Shown: piece after piece, positions 36,695-45,531 of the stretch
How the letters are laid out: each line of letters opens with the position of its first letter
Numbering within the stretch: position 1 is the first letter of the stretch
NCBI RefSeq assembly: GCF_028993555.1
Contig: NZ_CP118610.1
Location: 434,001-498,000, forward strand
From: Ensifer adhaerens
GTDB taxonomy: Bacteria > Pseudomonadota > Alphaproteobacteria > Rhizobiales > Rhizobiaceae
Length of the DNA: 64,000 nucleotides
Direction of reading: 5' to 3'
Translations under genes and position numbers: made by a program
The notes under the pieces: model-generated
What the model was told of the DNA's origin: nothing
Databases searched by the model: none
Seen by the model: only the letters and a program-made list of their open reading frames with translations

Positions 36695-36732
36695 TTACCG
36701 GATGAATTGCACTCGTTGCGTTCATCCGGTAA
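36695..36732. other. 12-bp perfect inverted repeat after ileS
   Basis: ttaccggatgaa (36695-36706) and ttcatccggtaa (36721-36732) are perfect inverted copies around a 14-base centre. There is no T tract, so it is not a standard terminator. It could be a weak terminator, an operator for the downstream lipoprotein gene, or another short palindromic repeat. Confidence 0.5.
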
Positions 36733-36814
36733 AACCTGCCCGAAATTTGGCGGATTTCTCCGCCATGGGCGCTTGAGTGGCCGCGCTGACCGGTGGCCGG
36801 CTGGAAGGAATCTC

Positions 36815-37435
36815 ATGGAAATGACGCGAGACTTGCGAGTGTTTGCCAGCGTGGCCGCCATTTTGACGAGCGGCCTGGTGCTTTCGGGCTGCATCGGCGG
36901 CCCGACCTATGGCACTGACAAGACCGCCGGCGAGCAGCTCATGGACGACCTCGGCAGCGTCGCCAGCTTCGGCCCGCCGAAGCGTGATCCGGTCAAGTAT
37001 CAGCCGCGCCCCGGCCTCGTACTGCCGCCATCGGCGCAGCAGACCGCTCTTGTCGAGCCACAGAAATCGCTGGCCAGCCGCGAGGCGAACCCGGAATGGG
37101 TCGAGTCTCCGGAAGAGGTTCGCAGCCGCCTGCGCGAAGAGGCCGACGCCAACAAGAACAATCCGAACTATGTTTCCCCGCTCGCCAAGGCCAGCGCCAA
37201 CGGCCGCCGCCTTTCGGCGAAGGAGCAGCAGCAAGCCTATCGCGAAGCCCGCAAGATCGAGATGGGCGCCTATTCCGACAAGCGCCGCTTCTTGAGCGAT
37301 CCGCCGCTTGACTACCGCCGCCTGCCGGAGGGCACCGAGACCGAACTCGGCGAGCCGGAGAAGGACAAGGAGCGCCGCCGCAAGAAGGAGGCGCAGATCA
37401 AGAATTCCGGCACCAAGTGGTATTGGCCCTTCTGA
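36815..37435 (+). CDS. Putative outer-membrane lipoprotein
   Basis: This 206-residue lipoprotein has a type II signal peptide with lipobox L-S-G-C at residues 23-26. The rest is hydrophilic, rich in prolines, lysines and charged helices, with a basic/acidic C-terminal coiled-coil-like region (about 165-200) ending in W-Y-W-P-F. The start at 36815 has a clear ggaagga site. No named family is recognised; homologues in rhizobia lie next to ileS as well, from memory. It is followed 14 bases later by a GNAT gene. Confidence 0.82.
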   Translation: MEMTRDLRVFASVAAILTSGLVLSGCIGGPTYGTDKTAGEQLMDDLGSVASFGPPKRDPVKYQPRPGLVLPPSAQQTALVEPQKSLASREANPEWVESPEEVRSRLREEADANKNNPNYVSPLAKASANGRRLSAKEQQQAYREARKIEMGAYSDKRRFLSDPPLDYRRLPEGTETELGEPEKDKERRRKKEAQIKNSGTKWYWPF

Positions 37436-37449
37436 GCTGCGCATAAACC

Positions 37450-37929
37450 ATGACGATAAGCATTCGCGAGGCTCGCCCGGAAGACGCGCAAACCATTCTG
37501 CGCTTCATCACGGAACTTGCCATCTACGAGAAAGAGCCTGACGCAGTCGAGGCGACGGTCGAGATGTTGCAGGCCTCGCTCTTCGGCCCGGGTGCCATTA
37601 CCCGCGCCGTGATCTGCGAGAAAGATGGCAAGCCTGCGGGCTTCGCCATGTGGTTTTACAATTATTCCACCTGGCAAGCGCGCAAGGGACTCTACCTTGA
37701 GGACCTTTACGTCACGCCGGATTGCCGTGGTTCGGGTGCCGGCAAGATGCTTTTGAAGCACCTCGCGAAGATTGCCGTCGAGGAAGGCTGCGGCCGCTTC
37801 GAATGGAGCGTGCTCGACTGGAACGAACCGGCGATCCGGGTCTATGAGGCGGTTGGTGCCGAGCCCATGTCCGAATGGACGCGTTACCGGCTGTCCGGCG
37901 CGGCCCTCGAAAGCTTCGCTGCCGATTAG
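37450..37929 (+). CDS. GNAT-family N-acetyltransferase
   Basis: This 159-residue acetyltransferase shows the GNAT core: an N-terminal REARPEDAQTILRFITELA, the acetyl-CoA pocket CRGSGAGKMLLKHLAKIAVE and a C-terminal EWSVLDWNEPAIRVYEAVGAEPM. The wording is close to the diamine/spermidine-type acetyltransferase group, but the substrate is not certain. It starts 14 bases after the lipoprotein gene and ends convergent with tadA. Confidence 0.92.
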   Translation: MTISIREARPEDAQTILRFITELAIYEKEPDAVEATVEMLQASLFGPGAITRAVICEKDGKPAGFAMWFYNYSTWQARKGLYLEDLYVTPDCRGSGAGKMLLKHLAKIAVEEGCGRFEWSVLDWNEPAIRVYEAVGAEPMSEWTRYRLSGAALESFAAD

Positions 37930-37980
37930 GCGATCTCAAGAAGATCGGAAACGGGGTCTCGCTGAATGTCGGGGCTGGCT

Positions 37981-38430
37981 TCAACGCTTGCCGGCGAAGA
38001 AGTCCCTGAGGATCTCGGCAGCCTCCCGTTCGGCGAGACCCGAATAAACGTCCGGCACGTGATGGCAGGTGGGCGAACCGAAGAAGCGCACGCCGCTGTC
38101 GACCGCACCGCCCTTCGGATCGTCCGCGCCGTAGTAGAGGCGGCGGATGCGGGCGAACGAAATCGCCGCCGCGCACATGGTGCAGGGTTCGAGGGTGACG
38201 TAGAGATCGGCGCCCGACAGCCTTTCGTCCTTGAGGACGGCAGCAGCCTCGCGGATGGCGACGATCTCCGCATGTGCGGTCACGTCGTTGAGTTCGCGGG
38301 TGCGATTGCCGGCGCGGGAGATGATCTGGCCATCGAAAACGACCACGGCGCCGATCGGCACTTCGCCGCGCTCGGCCGCCTTCCTGGCCTCCTCAAGGGC
38401 CACATCCATGAAGTGTGTCGTCTCAGCCAT
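37981..38430 (-). CDS. tadA: tRNA-specific adenosine deaminase
   Basis: This 149-residue enzyme converts adenosine 34 of tRNA-Arg(ACG) to inosine. It carries the deaminase zinc site: HAEIVAI with the catalytic glutamate, and PCTMCAAAI with the two cysteines, plus the GAVVVFDGQIISRAGN strand. The start (MAETTHF) is divergent from the pseudouridine synthase gene with 73 bases between them. tadA is essential in bacteria of this kind. Confidence 0.95.
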   Translation of the reverse strand: MAETTHFMDVALEEARKAAERGEVPIGAVVVFDGQIISRAGNRTRELNDVTAHAEIVAIREAAAVLKDERLSGADLYVTLEPCTMCAAAISFARIRRLYYGADDPKGGAVDSGVRFFGSPTCHHVPDVYSGLAEREAAEILRDFFAGKR

Positions 38431-38503
38431 CGCTCAAACAATAATTTCTCTTAACCCACGGGCCGCGACCTGATAGGACAGCCGCAAAAGGCAGGCAACA
38501 CAA

Positions 38504-40555
38504 ATGACATCCAAAGACAAGCCCACACGGCCTGGCGGCAAGTCCGCCGGCCGGGACAAGAAACCGCATTTCGCCGACAAGAAGGCTGGAGCTCCGAAAA
38601 AGGCTGCTGGCTCGAAGACTTTCGGCGCCAAGACTTCCGGCCCGAGGGCCGACGGCCCCAAGTCCTTCGGACCAAAGACCGGCGCTTCGCGTCCGGTCCG
38701 GGAGCGCCCGAGCGTGGCTGCTCCGGGTGCCGACGAACCGCAGCGCATCTCCAAGATCCTGGCGCGCGCCGGCGTCGCCTCGCGCCGCGACATCGAACGC
38801 ATGATCATGGAGGGCCGCGTCAAGCTCAACGGCGTCATCCTTGACACCCCGGTCGTCAACGCGACGCTTGCCGATGCGATCGAGGTCGATGGTCAGCCGA
38901 TCCGCGGCATTGAGCGCACGCGCCTCTGGCTCTACCACAAGCCGGCCGGTCTGGTGACCACCAATGCCGATCCGGAGGGGCGCCCGACCGTATTCGAGAA
39001 CCTGCCCGACGAACTGCCGCGCGTCCTGTCGATCGGCCGCCTCGACATCAACACCGAGGGCCTGCTGCTTTTGACCAATGACGGCGGGCTTGCCCGCGTG
39101 CTTGAACTGCCGTCGACCGGCTGGCTGCGTCGCTATCGCGTTCGCGCCCACGGCGAGATCGACCAGGAAGCGCTCGACCGGCTGAAGGACGGCATCGCCG
39201 TCGACGGCGTGCTCTATGGGGCGATCGAGGCGACCCTGGACCGGGTGCAGGGTTCGAACGTCTGGATCACCATGGGGCTGCGCGAAGGCAAGAACCGCGA
39301 GATCAAGAACGTTCTCGGCGCGCTCGGCCTCGACGTCAACCGCCTCATCCGCATTTCCTACGGACCTTTCCAGCTCGGCGAACTGCCGGAGGGACATGTG
39401 CAGGAAATCCGCGGCCGCACGTTGCGCGACCAGCTTGGACCGCGGCTGATCGAGGATGCCAAGGCGAATTTCGACGCGCCGCTCTACAACGACCAGGCGG
39501 CGACCGTTGCCGGCGATGCGGCTGACGATGATGCCGGCGACACGCGCCGGCCTGAACGTGCCAACCGCTGGGAAAAGCCGGAAGACAAGCGCGAGCGCGC
39601 TCTGTCGCGGCTGGACACGCGTCGCGACGATCGCCGTGACGGCGGCCGCAAGGACGGTCCCCGTGGCAAGGGCGGCTCCCGCGACGACCGCGACGCCAAG
39701 TTCGAGGACCGGCCGAAGCGTGCGCCTGCACAGCGCGCCCGCACCGCCAATGTCTGGATGGCGCCGGGCGCCCGTCCACTGGCCGAAAAGAAGCCGAAAT
39801 CCGCTGACGGCGACGCCACCGAGAAGCCCGCCCGTCGCGAGCGTCCGGAAGGCGCGCCGAAGAGCAAGCGCTACGGTCGCAGCAAGGACGGTTTTGCGAC
39901 GAAGACATCCGGAAAGTTCGATCCCGACCGCAAGGGCGGCTCGCCCAGGGATTTCGATCGCGCCGATCGTCCGGCCTCTGCCGCGCCGGTCAAGCGTCGC
40001 GACGAAGAAGGCGAATGGATCAGTGCAAGCGAACCTGCCCGTCGCGGCAAGGACGAGGGGCGGGATGGCGGTTTCGGCCGGCGCAAGTCGGGCGATGCGG
40101 GAGAGCGCAGGTCGCGCGATCACGGTGACCGTCCTGCGCGTCGTGAAGGCGGCGACCGTCCGGCTCGTTCCGAAGGTGGCCCGCGCAGCTATTCCGACAA
40201 GCCGAGAGCACCACGCGCCGACGGTGATCGTCCGCCGCGTCGCGAAGGCGGCGATCGTTCGTTCGGCGATCGGCCGGCTCGTTCCGAAGGCGGTCCGCGC
40301 AGCTACTCCGACAAGCCAAGAGCACCGCGCGCCGAGGGTGATCGTCCGCCACGCCGCGAGGGCGGTGATCGCCCGTTCGGCGACAAGCCTCGCGGCAAGT
40401 CCTTCGGTGGCAAGCCATCCGGCGGAAAATCCTTTGGCGAACGGTCTGGTGGTCCGCGCGGTGGCAAGCCTGGCGGTGGTAAACCCGGCGGCGGACGCCC
40501 CGGTGGCGGTGGACGTCCGGCCGGCGGCGGTAAGCCGCGCGGCAGAGGACACTAA
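38504..40555 (+). CDS. Pseudouridine synthase (RluB/RsuA-type) with long basic repetitive tail
   Basis: This 683-residue protein starts with about 75 lysine/proline-rich residues, then an S4 RNA-binding domain (residues 81-126) and an RsuA/RluB-type pseudouridine synthase domain (about 140-320) with GRLDINTEGLLLLTNDG, catalytic aspartate D181. From about residue 325 to the end is a very long, low-complexity tail of D, R, K, G, P and S, including two exact 38-residue repeats and a glycine-rich end. It would act on 23S or 16S rRNA in ribosome assembly. The tail is about as long as the rest and probably binds RNA. rsmD follows seven bases later. Confidence 0.93.
   Translation: MTSKDKPTRPGGKSAGRDKKPHFADKKAGAPKKAAGSKTFGAKTSGPRADGPKSFGPKTGASRPVRERPSVAAPGADEPQRISKILARAGVASRRDIERMIMEGRVKLNGVILDTPVVNATLADAIEVDGQPIRGIERTRLWLYHKPAGLVTTNADPEGRPTVFENLPDELPRVLSIGRLDINTEGLLLLTNDGGLARVLELPSTGWLRRYRVRAHGEIDQEALDRLKDGIAVDGVLYGAIEATLDRVQGSNVWITMGLREGKNREIKNVLGALGLDVNRLIRISYGPFQLGELPEGHVQEIRGRTLRDQLGPRLIEDAKANFDAPLYNDQAATVAGDAADDDAGDTRRPERANRWEKPEDKRERALSRLDTRRDDRRDGGRKDGPRGKGGSRDDRDAKFEDRPKRAPAQRARTANVWMAPGARPLAEKKPKSADGDATEKPARRERPEGAPKSKRYGRSKDGFATKTSGKFDPDRKGGSPRDFDRADRPASAAPVKRRDEEGEWISASEPARRGKDEGRDGGFGRRKSGDAGERRSRDHGDRPARREGGDRPARSEGGPRSYSDKPRAPRADGDRPPRREGGDRSFGDRPARSEGGPRSYSDKPRAPRAEGDRPPRREGGDRPFGDKPRGKSFGGKPSGGKSFGERSGGPRGGKPGGGKPGGGRPGGGGRPAGGGKPRGRGH
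40160..40387 (+). repeat. Two tandem 114-bp repeats inside the pseudouridine synthase tail
   Basis: Copies at 40160-40273 and 40274-40387 encode 38 residues each (beginning PARSEGGPRSYSDKP, ending FGD plus a basic residue). They differ by synonymous and a few D/E or S/P changes, which shows the repeat is not brand new. A partial third copy continues after it. Confidence 0.9.
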
Positions 40556-40561
40556 GCGGCG

Positions 40562-41122
40562 GTGCGTATCGTCGGTGGAGAGTTTCGGGGTCGCAGCCTG
40601 GCGACCCCCAAGTCCAGCGATATCCGTCCGACCACGGACCGGACGCGTGAAAGCCTGTTCAACATCCTGAGCCATTCCTATCCGGAGGCGCTCGACGGCA
40701 CCAGAGTGCTCGACCTTTTTGCGGGCACCGGCGCCGTTGGCTTCGAGGCGCTCTCACGCGGGTGCCGGCAGGCACTCTTCGTTGAGCAGGGCGTCGAGGG
40801 CAGGGGACTGCTGCAGACGAACATCGAGACGCTCGGCCTGCAGGGACGGGCCAAGGTCTTCCGCCGTGACGCCACCAGCCTCGGCGGAGTCGGAACGATG
40901 GAGCCGTTTCATCTGGTCTTCGCCGACCCGCCCTACGCGAAGGGTCTAGGCGAGAAGGCGCTGGAATCTGCCGCCGCCGGCAACTGGCTCGTCCCCGACG
41001 CACTGGTGATCCTCGAAGAGCGGGCAGACGTTCAGCCGGCGCCGACGGCCGTGTTCGAGAACCTCGATGTCAGGGTCTTCGGCGATACACGCATGCACTT
41101 CTACCGCTTCCGCGGCGCCTGA
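40562..41122 (+). CDS. rsmD: 16S rRNA (guanine966-N2)-methyltransferase
   Basis: This 186-residue methyltransferase methylates G966 of 16S rRNA. It has the RIVGGEFRGRSL start, the SAM fold VLDLFAGTGAVGFEALSRGC, and the N2-methylating motif FADPPYAKG. The start is GTG at 40562, only six bases after the stop of the pseudouridine synthase, so two rRNA-modifying enzymes share a transcript. Confidence 0.95.
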   Translation: MRIVGGEFRGRSLATPKSSDIRPTTDRTRESLFNILSHSYPEALDGTRVLDLFAGTGAVGFEALSRGCRQALFVEQGVEGRGLLQTNIETLGLQGRAKVFRRDATSLGGVGTMEPFHLVFADPPYAKGLGEKALESAAAGNWLVPDALVILEERADVQPAPTAVFENLDVRVFGDTRMHFYRFRGA

Positions 41123-41193
41123 TGTCATATTTTCGGTTTCCTTGAGGCGATAGGCTGTCGCCGATCACGCTACGCAGAAGCGGAGGCTTGCCG

Positions 41194-42075
41194 ATGAAGC
41201 AGGATCTTTCGATGACGAAGGGGGCGGCGCAGGCGTCCGGCCAACCGACCGTCGCGCTGGCGCTGGGCGGCGGTGGTGCGCGCGGGCTTGCGCATATTCA
41301 CGTCATCGAAACGCTGGATGAACTCGGCATTCGACCCGTGGCGATTGCCGGATCCTCGATCGGCGCGATCATGGGCGCCGGCATGGCGGCTGGCATGCGC
41401 GGGGAAGAGATCAGGGCGCACACGCTTTCGACCGTCGGCCATCGTCGCGAAGTCGTCAATCGCCTCTGGCAGTTGCGGCCATCGAGCCTCTCCGAGGCCA
41501 TGGTGAACGGCTTTCGCTTCGGGCAATTCAATGGCGAGCGCGTTCTCAGGGCTTTTCTGCCAAAGGCCATTCCGCCGAAGTTCTCGGATCTCGGCATTCC
41601 GCTCAAGGTGGTTGCCACCGACTATTACGGCCAGACCGAGCATGTCTGCGAAAAGGGTGACCTGTGGCAGGCGCTGGCCGCCTCAGCTGCCCTGCCTGCG
41701 ATCTTCATCCCGGTCAAGATCGGCGGGCGCGTGATGATTGACGGCGGCATCTATAACCCCATCCCCTTCGATCATCTGCGTGGCCTAGCGGACATCGTCA
41801 TCGCCGTCGATGTCGTCGGCGGTCCTGACGGCGATGGCAAGACGATCCCGAGCCGTATCGACAGCCTGTTCGGGGCAAGCCAGTTGATGATGCAGTCGAT
41901 CATCGCGATGAAACTCAAGGAAGGCGCGCCGGATATCCTGCTGCGCCCCGATGTCGGCCGCTACCGCGTGATGGATTTCCTGCGCGCCCAGGAGGTGCTG
42001 AACGGAACCGCCGCGATCAAGGACCAGCTGAAACGGGCGCTCGACGAACGGATGAAGGCGCCGAAGCTCAAGTGA
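41194..42075 (+). CDS. Patatin-like phospholipase family protein
   Basis: This 293-residue protein has the patatin/RssA fold: the oxyanion loop ALGGGGARGLAHIHV, the nucleophile elbow IAGSSIGAIMGAGMA with GSSIG, and the catalytic aspartate in VMIDGGIYNPIP. It is expected to hydrolyse ester bonds of lipids. The start at 41194 is set by aagcggagg seven bases upstream; an in-frame TTG lies two codons earlier. No transmembrane segments or signal peptide are seen. It is convergent to the Kef gene. Confidence 0.92.
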   Translation: MKQDLSMTKGAAQASGQPTVALALGGGGARGLAHIHVIETLDELGIRPVAIAGSSIGAIMGAGMAAGMRGEEIRAHTLSTVGHRREVVNRLWQLRPSSLSEAMVNGFRFGQFNGERVLRAFLPKAIPPKFSDLGIPLKVVATDYYGQTEHVCEKGDLWQALAASAALPAIFIPVKIGGRVMIDGGIYNPIPFDHLRGLADIVIAVDVVGGPDGDGKTIPSRIDSLFGASQLMMQSIIAMKLKEGAPDILLRPDVGRYRVMDFLRAQEVLNGTAAIKDQLKRALDERMKAPKLK

Positions 42076-42119
42076 GCCTTGACGGCTGACGACCTGGTCG
42101 GGAAACGAGGCTGGCCGCG

Positions 42120-43955
42120 TCAGGCGCTCTCGCGTTCATCGGCAGGAAGCCCCGGCAGGATGCGCTCGCCCGTCTCCTGGGAGTGATCGACCTCACGCTT
42201 CGGCTTGACCAGCGGTTCCGGCCTGACGGGACGCGAGTGCAGCATGTCGCGACCGGCGGTGATGCCTTCGGCCTCTTGCAGCACGAGGCGTGCCTCGTCG
42301 CGCTTGCGGATGTCGTCCATGATGGCGATCGCCTCGTCGTCACCAACCCCCAATGCCTCCAGTGTCTTGCGGCCAAAGAGCAGGCCGGACTCGAAGGTCT
42401 CGCGCAATTCGTAGTCGACCCCTTTGGCACGCAGTTCCAGCGTGTGCAGGCGATCGTAGGAGCGGGCGAAAATGCGGGCGTTCGGGTACTCCGATTGTAC
42501 CAGATCGATGATGTGGTCGGTCGTTTCCTTCTTCTGCGTGCAGACGGCGACGATCTTTGCTCGCTCGATGCCGGCGGCTCGCAGCACGTCGAGGCGGTTG
42601 CCGTCGCCGAAATAGATGCGGAAGCCGAAGGTCGCGGCCTGGCGCACGCGGGCGGCGGAATGGTCGATGATCGTCACGTCGCGGCCGCCGGCGAGCAGGA
42701 TCTGCGCGGCGATCTGTCCGAAGCGGGAAAAGCCGATCATCAGCACGTCGGCATTGGCGCCGTCGAAATCTTCCTCGATCTCTTCGTCCATCTCGTCCTG
42801 CTCGTGCATCAGCTTCGGCGCCAGCATGGAGGCAAGCGGCGTCAGCGCCATCGACAGCGTGACGATCGCGACCAGCAGCGAGGCGTCGCCATCCGAAAAG
42901 ACACCGGCGCTGGCTGCCGCCGTGAACAGCACGAAGCCGAATTCGCCGCCCTGCGGCAGAAGCAGGCTGATGCGCACCGCGTCGTTGTGGTGCGAACCGG
43001 TCAGCCGGCAGAGCCAGTAGAGCACCAGACTCTTCAGCGCCATCAGGAGCGGCACGGCGATAATGATCAGCTGGTAGCGCTCGACGATGACGCCGAGCTC
43101 CAGCGACAGGCCAACGGCCATGAAGAACAGCGCCTGCAGGATACCGCGGAACGGCTCGATATCCGCTTCGAGTTCATGGCGATAGGAGGATTCCGCCAAA
43201 AGCACGCCCGCGAGGAAGGCACCCATCGCCATCGAGAGGCCGGCGAGCTGCATCATGGTTGCGGCGCCCATGACGACGAGCAGGGCTGCCGCAATCATGA
43301 CGTCGCGAGCGCCTGTGCGGCCGATGATCTGGAACAGGGGGTTCACGAGGTAGCGGCCGGCGGCGAAGAGCACGACGATCGCGGTCGTGGCAATGGCGAA
43401 ATCCTCGAGCGGCGGCGTCGTGTCCTCAGGCGCCTGCGCCGCGAGCAGCGGGATCAGCGCCAGCAGCGGCACGATCGCCAGATCCTGCAGCAGAAGGATG
43501 GAGAAGGATCGTTGCCCGTAGCGGGTGTTGCGGTCGTTGCCTTCGTCGAGGATCTGCATGGCAAAGGCGGTCGAGGACAGGGCCAGACCGAAGCCGGCGA
43601 TGATGCTGCCGCCCTGGCCGAGCAGCCCGAGGGCATAGATCATGGAAGAGAGCACGATGCCGGTCAGCACCACCTGTGCCGTGCCGAGGCCGAAGATATC
43701 GCGCCGCATCTGCCAGAGACGTGACGGTTTCAATTCAAGCCCGATGATGAACAGCAGGAATACGACGCCGAGTTCCGAGACATGCAGGATCTGCTCGCCG
43801 TCGGTGATGCTTTGGGCGACCGGACCGATGAGCACGCCGGCGCAGAGATAGCCAAGGATGGTGCCGAGGCCGAGCCGCTTGAAGATTGGTGCGGCCACCA
43901 CTGCGCCGCCAAGCAGCATCAGCGCTTGAGAATAGATGATCGGTGTCGTTGCCAT
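42120..43955 (-). CDS. Kef-type monovalent cation/proton antiporter
   Basis: This roughly 611-residue antiporter has an N-terminal CPA2 membrane domain of about 12-13 helices (residues 1-390) and a C-terminal RCK/TrkA-N domain (about 405-540; VLMIGFSRFGQIAAQILLAGG, then HTLELRAKG). It is of the KefB/KefC type, potassium efflux in exchange for protons, usually gated by glutathione conjugates. The window also encodes gshA and a GST, but not next to it. The start is taken as the ATG at 43955 (MATTPIIYSQ); an upstream ATG at 44072 would add 39 residues lacking membrane character. No KefF/KefG-like partner is adjacent. Confidence 0.92.
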   Translation of the reverse strand: MATTPIIYSQALMLLGGAVVAAPIFKRLGLGTILGYLCAGVLIGPVAQSITDGEQILHVSELGVVFLLFIIGLELKPSRLWQMRRDIFGLGTAQVVLTGIVLSSMIYALGLLGQGGSIIAGFGLALSSTAFAMQILDEGNDRNTRYGQRSFSILLLQDLAIVPLLALIPLLAAQAPEDTTPPLEDFAIATTAIVVLFAAGRYLVNPLFQIIGRTGARDVMIAAALLVVMGAATMMQLAGLSMAMGAFLAGVLLAESSYRHELEADIEPFRGILQALFFMAVGLSLELGVIVERYQLIIIAVPLLMALKSLVLYWLCRLTGSHHNDAVRISLLLPQGGEFGFVLFTAAASAGVFSDGDASLLVAIVTLSMALTPLASMLAPKLMHEQDEMDEEIEEDFDGANADVLMIGFSRFGQIAAQILLAGGRDVTIIDHSAARVRQAATFGFRIYFGDGNRLDVLRAAGIERAKIVAVCTQKKETTDHIIDLVQSEYPNARIFARSYDRLHTLELRAKGVDYELRETFESGLLFGRKTLEALGVGDDEAIAIMDDIRKRDEARLVLQEAEGITAGRDMLHSRPVRPEPLVKPKREVDHSQETGERILPGLPADERESA

Positions 43956-44101
43956 GCCTGCGGCTTTCACTATTGGGCACCCGGCCCCGACGAGGGAGCT
44001 TTCGAGAGCGGTCATTTGCGGTGTATGGGCGGGAATCAGGCCGATGCCCTTGATGCCTGCGTCACTGCACAATAAATGGGGCAGGAATGAAAGGCTACAT
44101 C

Positions 44102-45448
44102 ATGTCAGACACGATCGATTCTGCCGACCTCGAAAAACGCGCCTCCGAACTCGTGGACCTCGCCCGCAAGGCCGGCGCCGATGCGGCGGATGCGGTGGTG
44201 GTGCGCGGGCGCTCCCGTTCCGTCTCCGTCCGTCTCGGCAAGGTCGAAGCGACGGAAGCCTCCGAAAGTGACGATTTCTCGCTCCGGGTCTTCGTCGGGC
44301 GACGCGTCGCCAGCGTTTCGGCCAATCCGGGCTTTGATCTGAAGCTGCTCGCCGAACGCGCTGTCGCCATGGCAAAGGCTTCGCCGGAGGATCCCTTTGC
44401 TTCGCTTGCCGATGCGGACCAGCTGGCAAGGTCCTATCCGGACCTCGATCTCTTCGACCCCACCGCCGTTTCCACGGACTCGTTGACGGACGCGGCACTG
44501 GCTGCCGAAGAAGCCGCACTCGCGGTCTCAGGCGTCACCAATTCCAGCGGCGCCGGCGCCTCGGCCGGCATGGGTGGTCTGGTTCTCGTTACCTCGCACG
44601 GCTTTTCCGGCTCCTACATGGCCACACGCTTCGGCTGCTCCGTCAGCGCGATTGCCGGCGAAGGCACGAAGATGGAGCGCGACTACGATTTCGACAGCCG
44701 CCTCTATGTCGGCGACCTTCGGCCGGCCGAGGAGATCGGCCGCCTTGCCGGCGAGCGCGCGGTGGCGCGCCTCAATCCGCGCCAGGTGCCGACGGCCAAG
44801 AACGTCACCGTCGTTTTCGATCCGCGTATGGCGCGCGGCTTCGTCGGCCATCTCGCCGGCGCCATCAACGGTGCAGCCGTCGCCCGCAAGACGAGCTTCC
44901 TGCGCGACCGGATGGGCAAGCAGGTGATGAAGGCGGGTCTTTCGGTGACCGACGACCCGTTGATCGTGCGCGGCTCCTCGTCGCGGCCCTTCGACGGCGA
45001 AGGCGTCAAGGGCTCGAAGCTGGTGATGGTCGAGGACGGCGTGCTCAATCACTGGTTCCTTTCGACCTCGGCCGCGGCCGAACTCGGCCTGGAGACCAAC
45101 GGCCGCGGCGTGCGCGGTGGCCCGACGGTCAATCCGGCCTCGACCAACCTGGCGCTCGAGCCGGGTTCGATATCGCGTGAGGATCTGATCCGCGGTGTCG
45201 GCACCGGCTTCTACGTCACCGAGCTGATCGGCCAGGGCGTCAACATGGTGACCGGCGAGTATAGCCGCGGCGCCTCCGGCTTCTGGATCGAGAATGGCGA
45301 ACTTACCTTTGCCGTTTCCGAGGTCACGATCGCGTCCAATCTCAAGGACATGTTCATGGCGTTGACGCCGGCCGACGACATCGATCGCAAGTTCGGCGTC
45401 GCTGCACCGACGCTTGCCATCGAGGGCATGACGCTCGCCGGTCTCTGA
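44102..45448 (+). CDS. pmbA: TldD/PmbA family metallopeptidase-like protein (TldE)
   Basis: This 448-residue protein is the PmbA (TldE) half of the TldD/TldE zinc protease, which matures or degrades peptides such as microcins and antitoxins. It has the N-terminal RGRSRSVSVRLGKVE block and the C-terminal GVNMVTGEYSRGASGFWIENGE. PmbA itself lacks the zinc-binding histidines of TldD, which would be encoded elsewhere. The start at 44102 is favoured by gaaagg upstream (alternative ATG at 44087). It is divergent from the Kef gene. Confidence 0.94.
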   Translation: MSDTIDSADLEKRASELVDLARKAGADAADAVVVRGRSRSVSVRLGKVEATEASESDDFSLRVFVGRRVASVSANPGFDLKLLAERAVAMAKASPEDPFASLADADQLARSYPDLDLFDPTAVSTDSLTDAALAAEEAALAVSGVTNSSGAGASAGMGGLVLVTSHGFSGSYMATRFGCSVSAIAGEGTKMERDYDFDSRLYVGDLRPAEEIGRLAGERAVARLNPRQVPTAKNVTVVFDPRMARGFVGHLAGAINGAAVARKTSFLRDRMGKQVMKAGLSVTDDPLIVRGSSSRPFDGEGVKGSKLVMVEDGVLNHWFLSTSAAAELGLETNGRGVRGGPTVNPASTNLALEPGSISREDLIRGVGTGFYVTELIGQGVNMVTGEYSRGASGFWIENGELTFAVSEVTIASNLKDMFMALTPADDIDRKFGVAAPTLAIEGMTLAGL

Positions 45449-45531
45449 AGAGGCCGAAGGAAAAACGGTGCGGCTTTTCCGCGCCGATCCCGCTCTCGTG
45501 CTATAGGAGAGGCGGGCTGACGGGGTATTGG

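Noticed and set aside
33640..36894. More than 1000-codon open frame on the minus strand opposite ileS
   Set aside because: It is antisense to IleS, whose HIGH and KMSKS motifs are clear. The mirror text has no domain and is a composition artefact.
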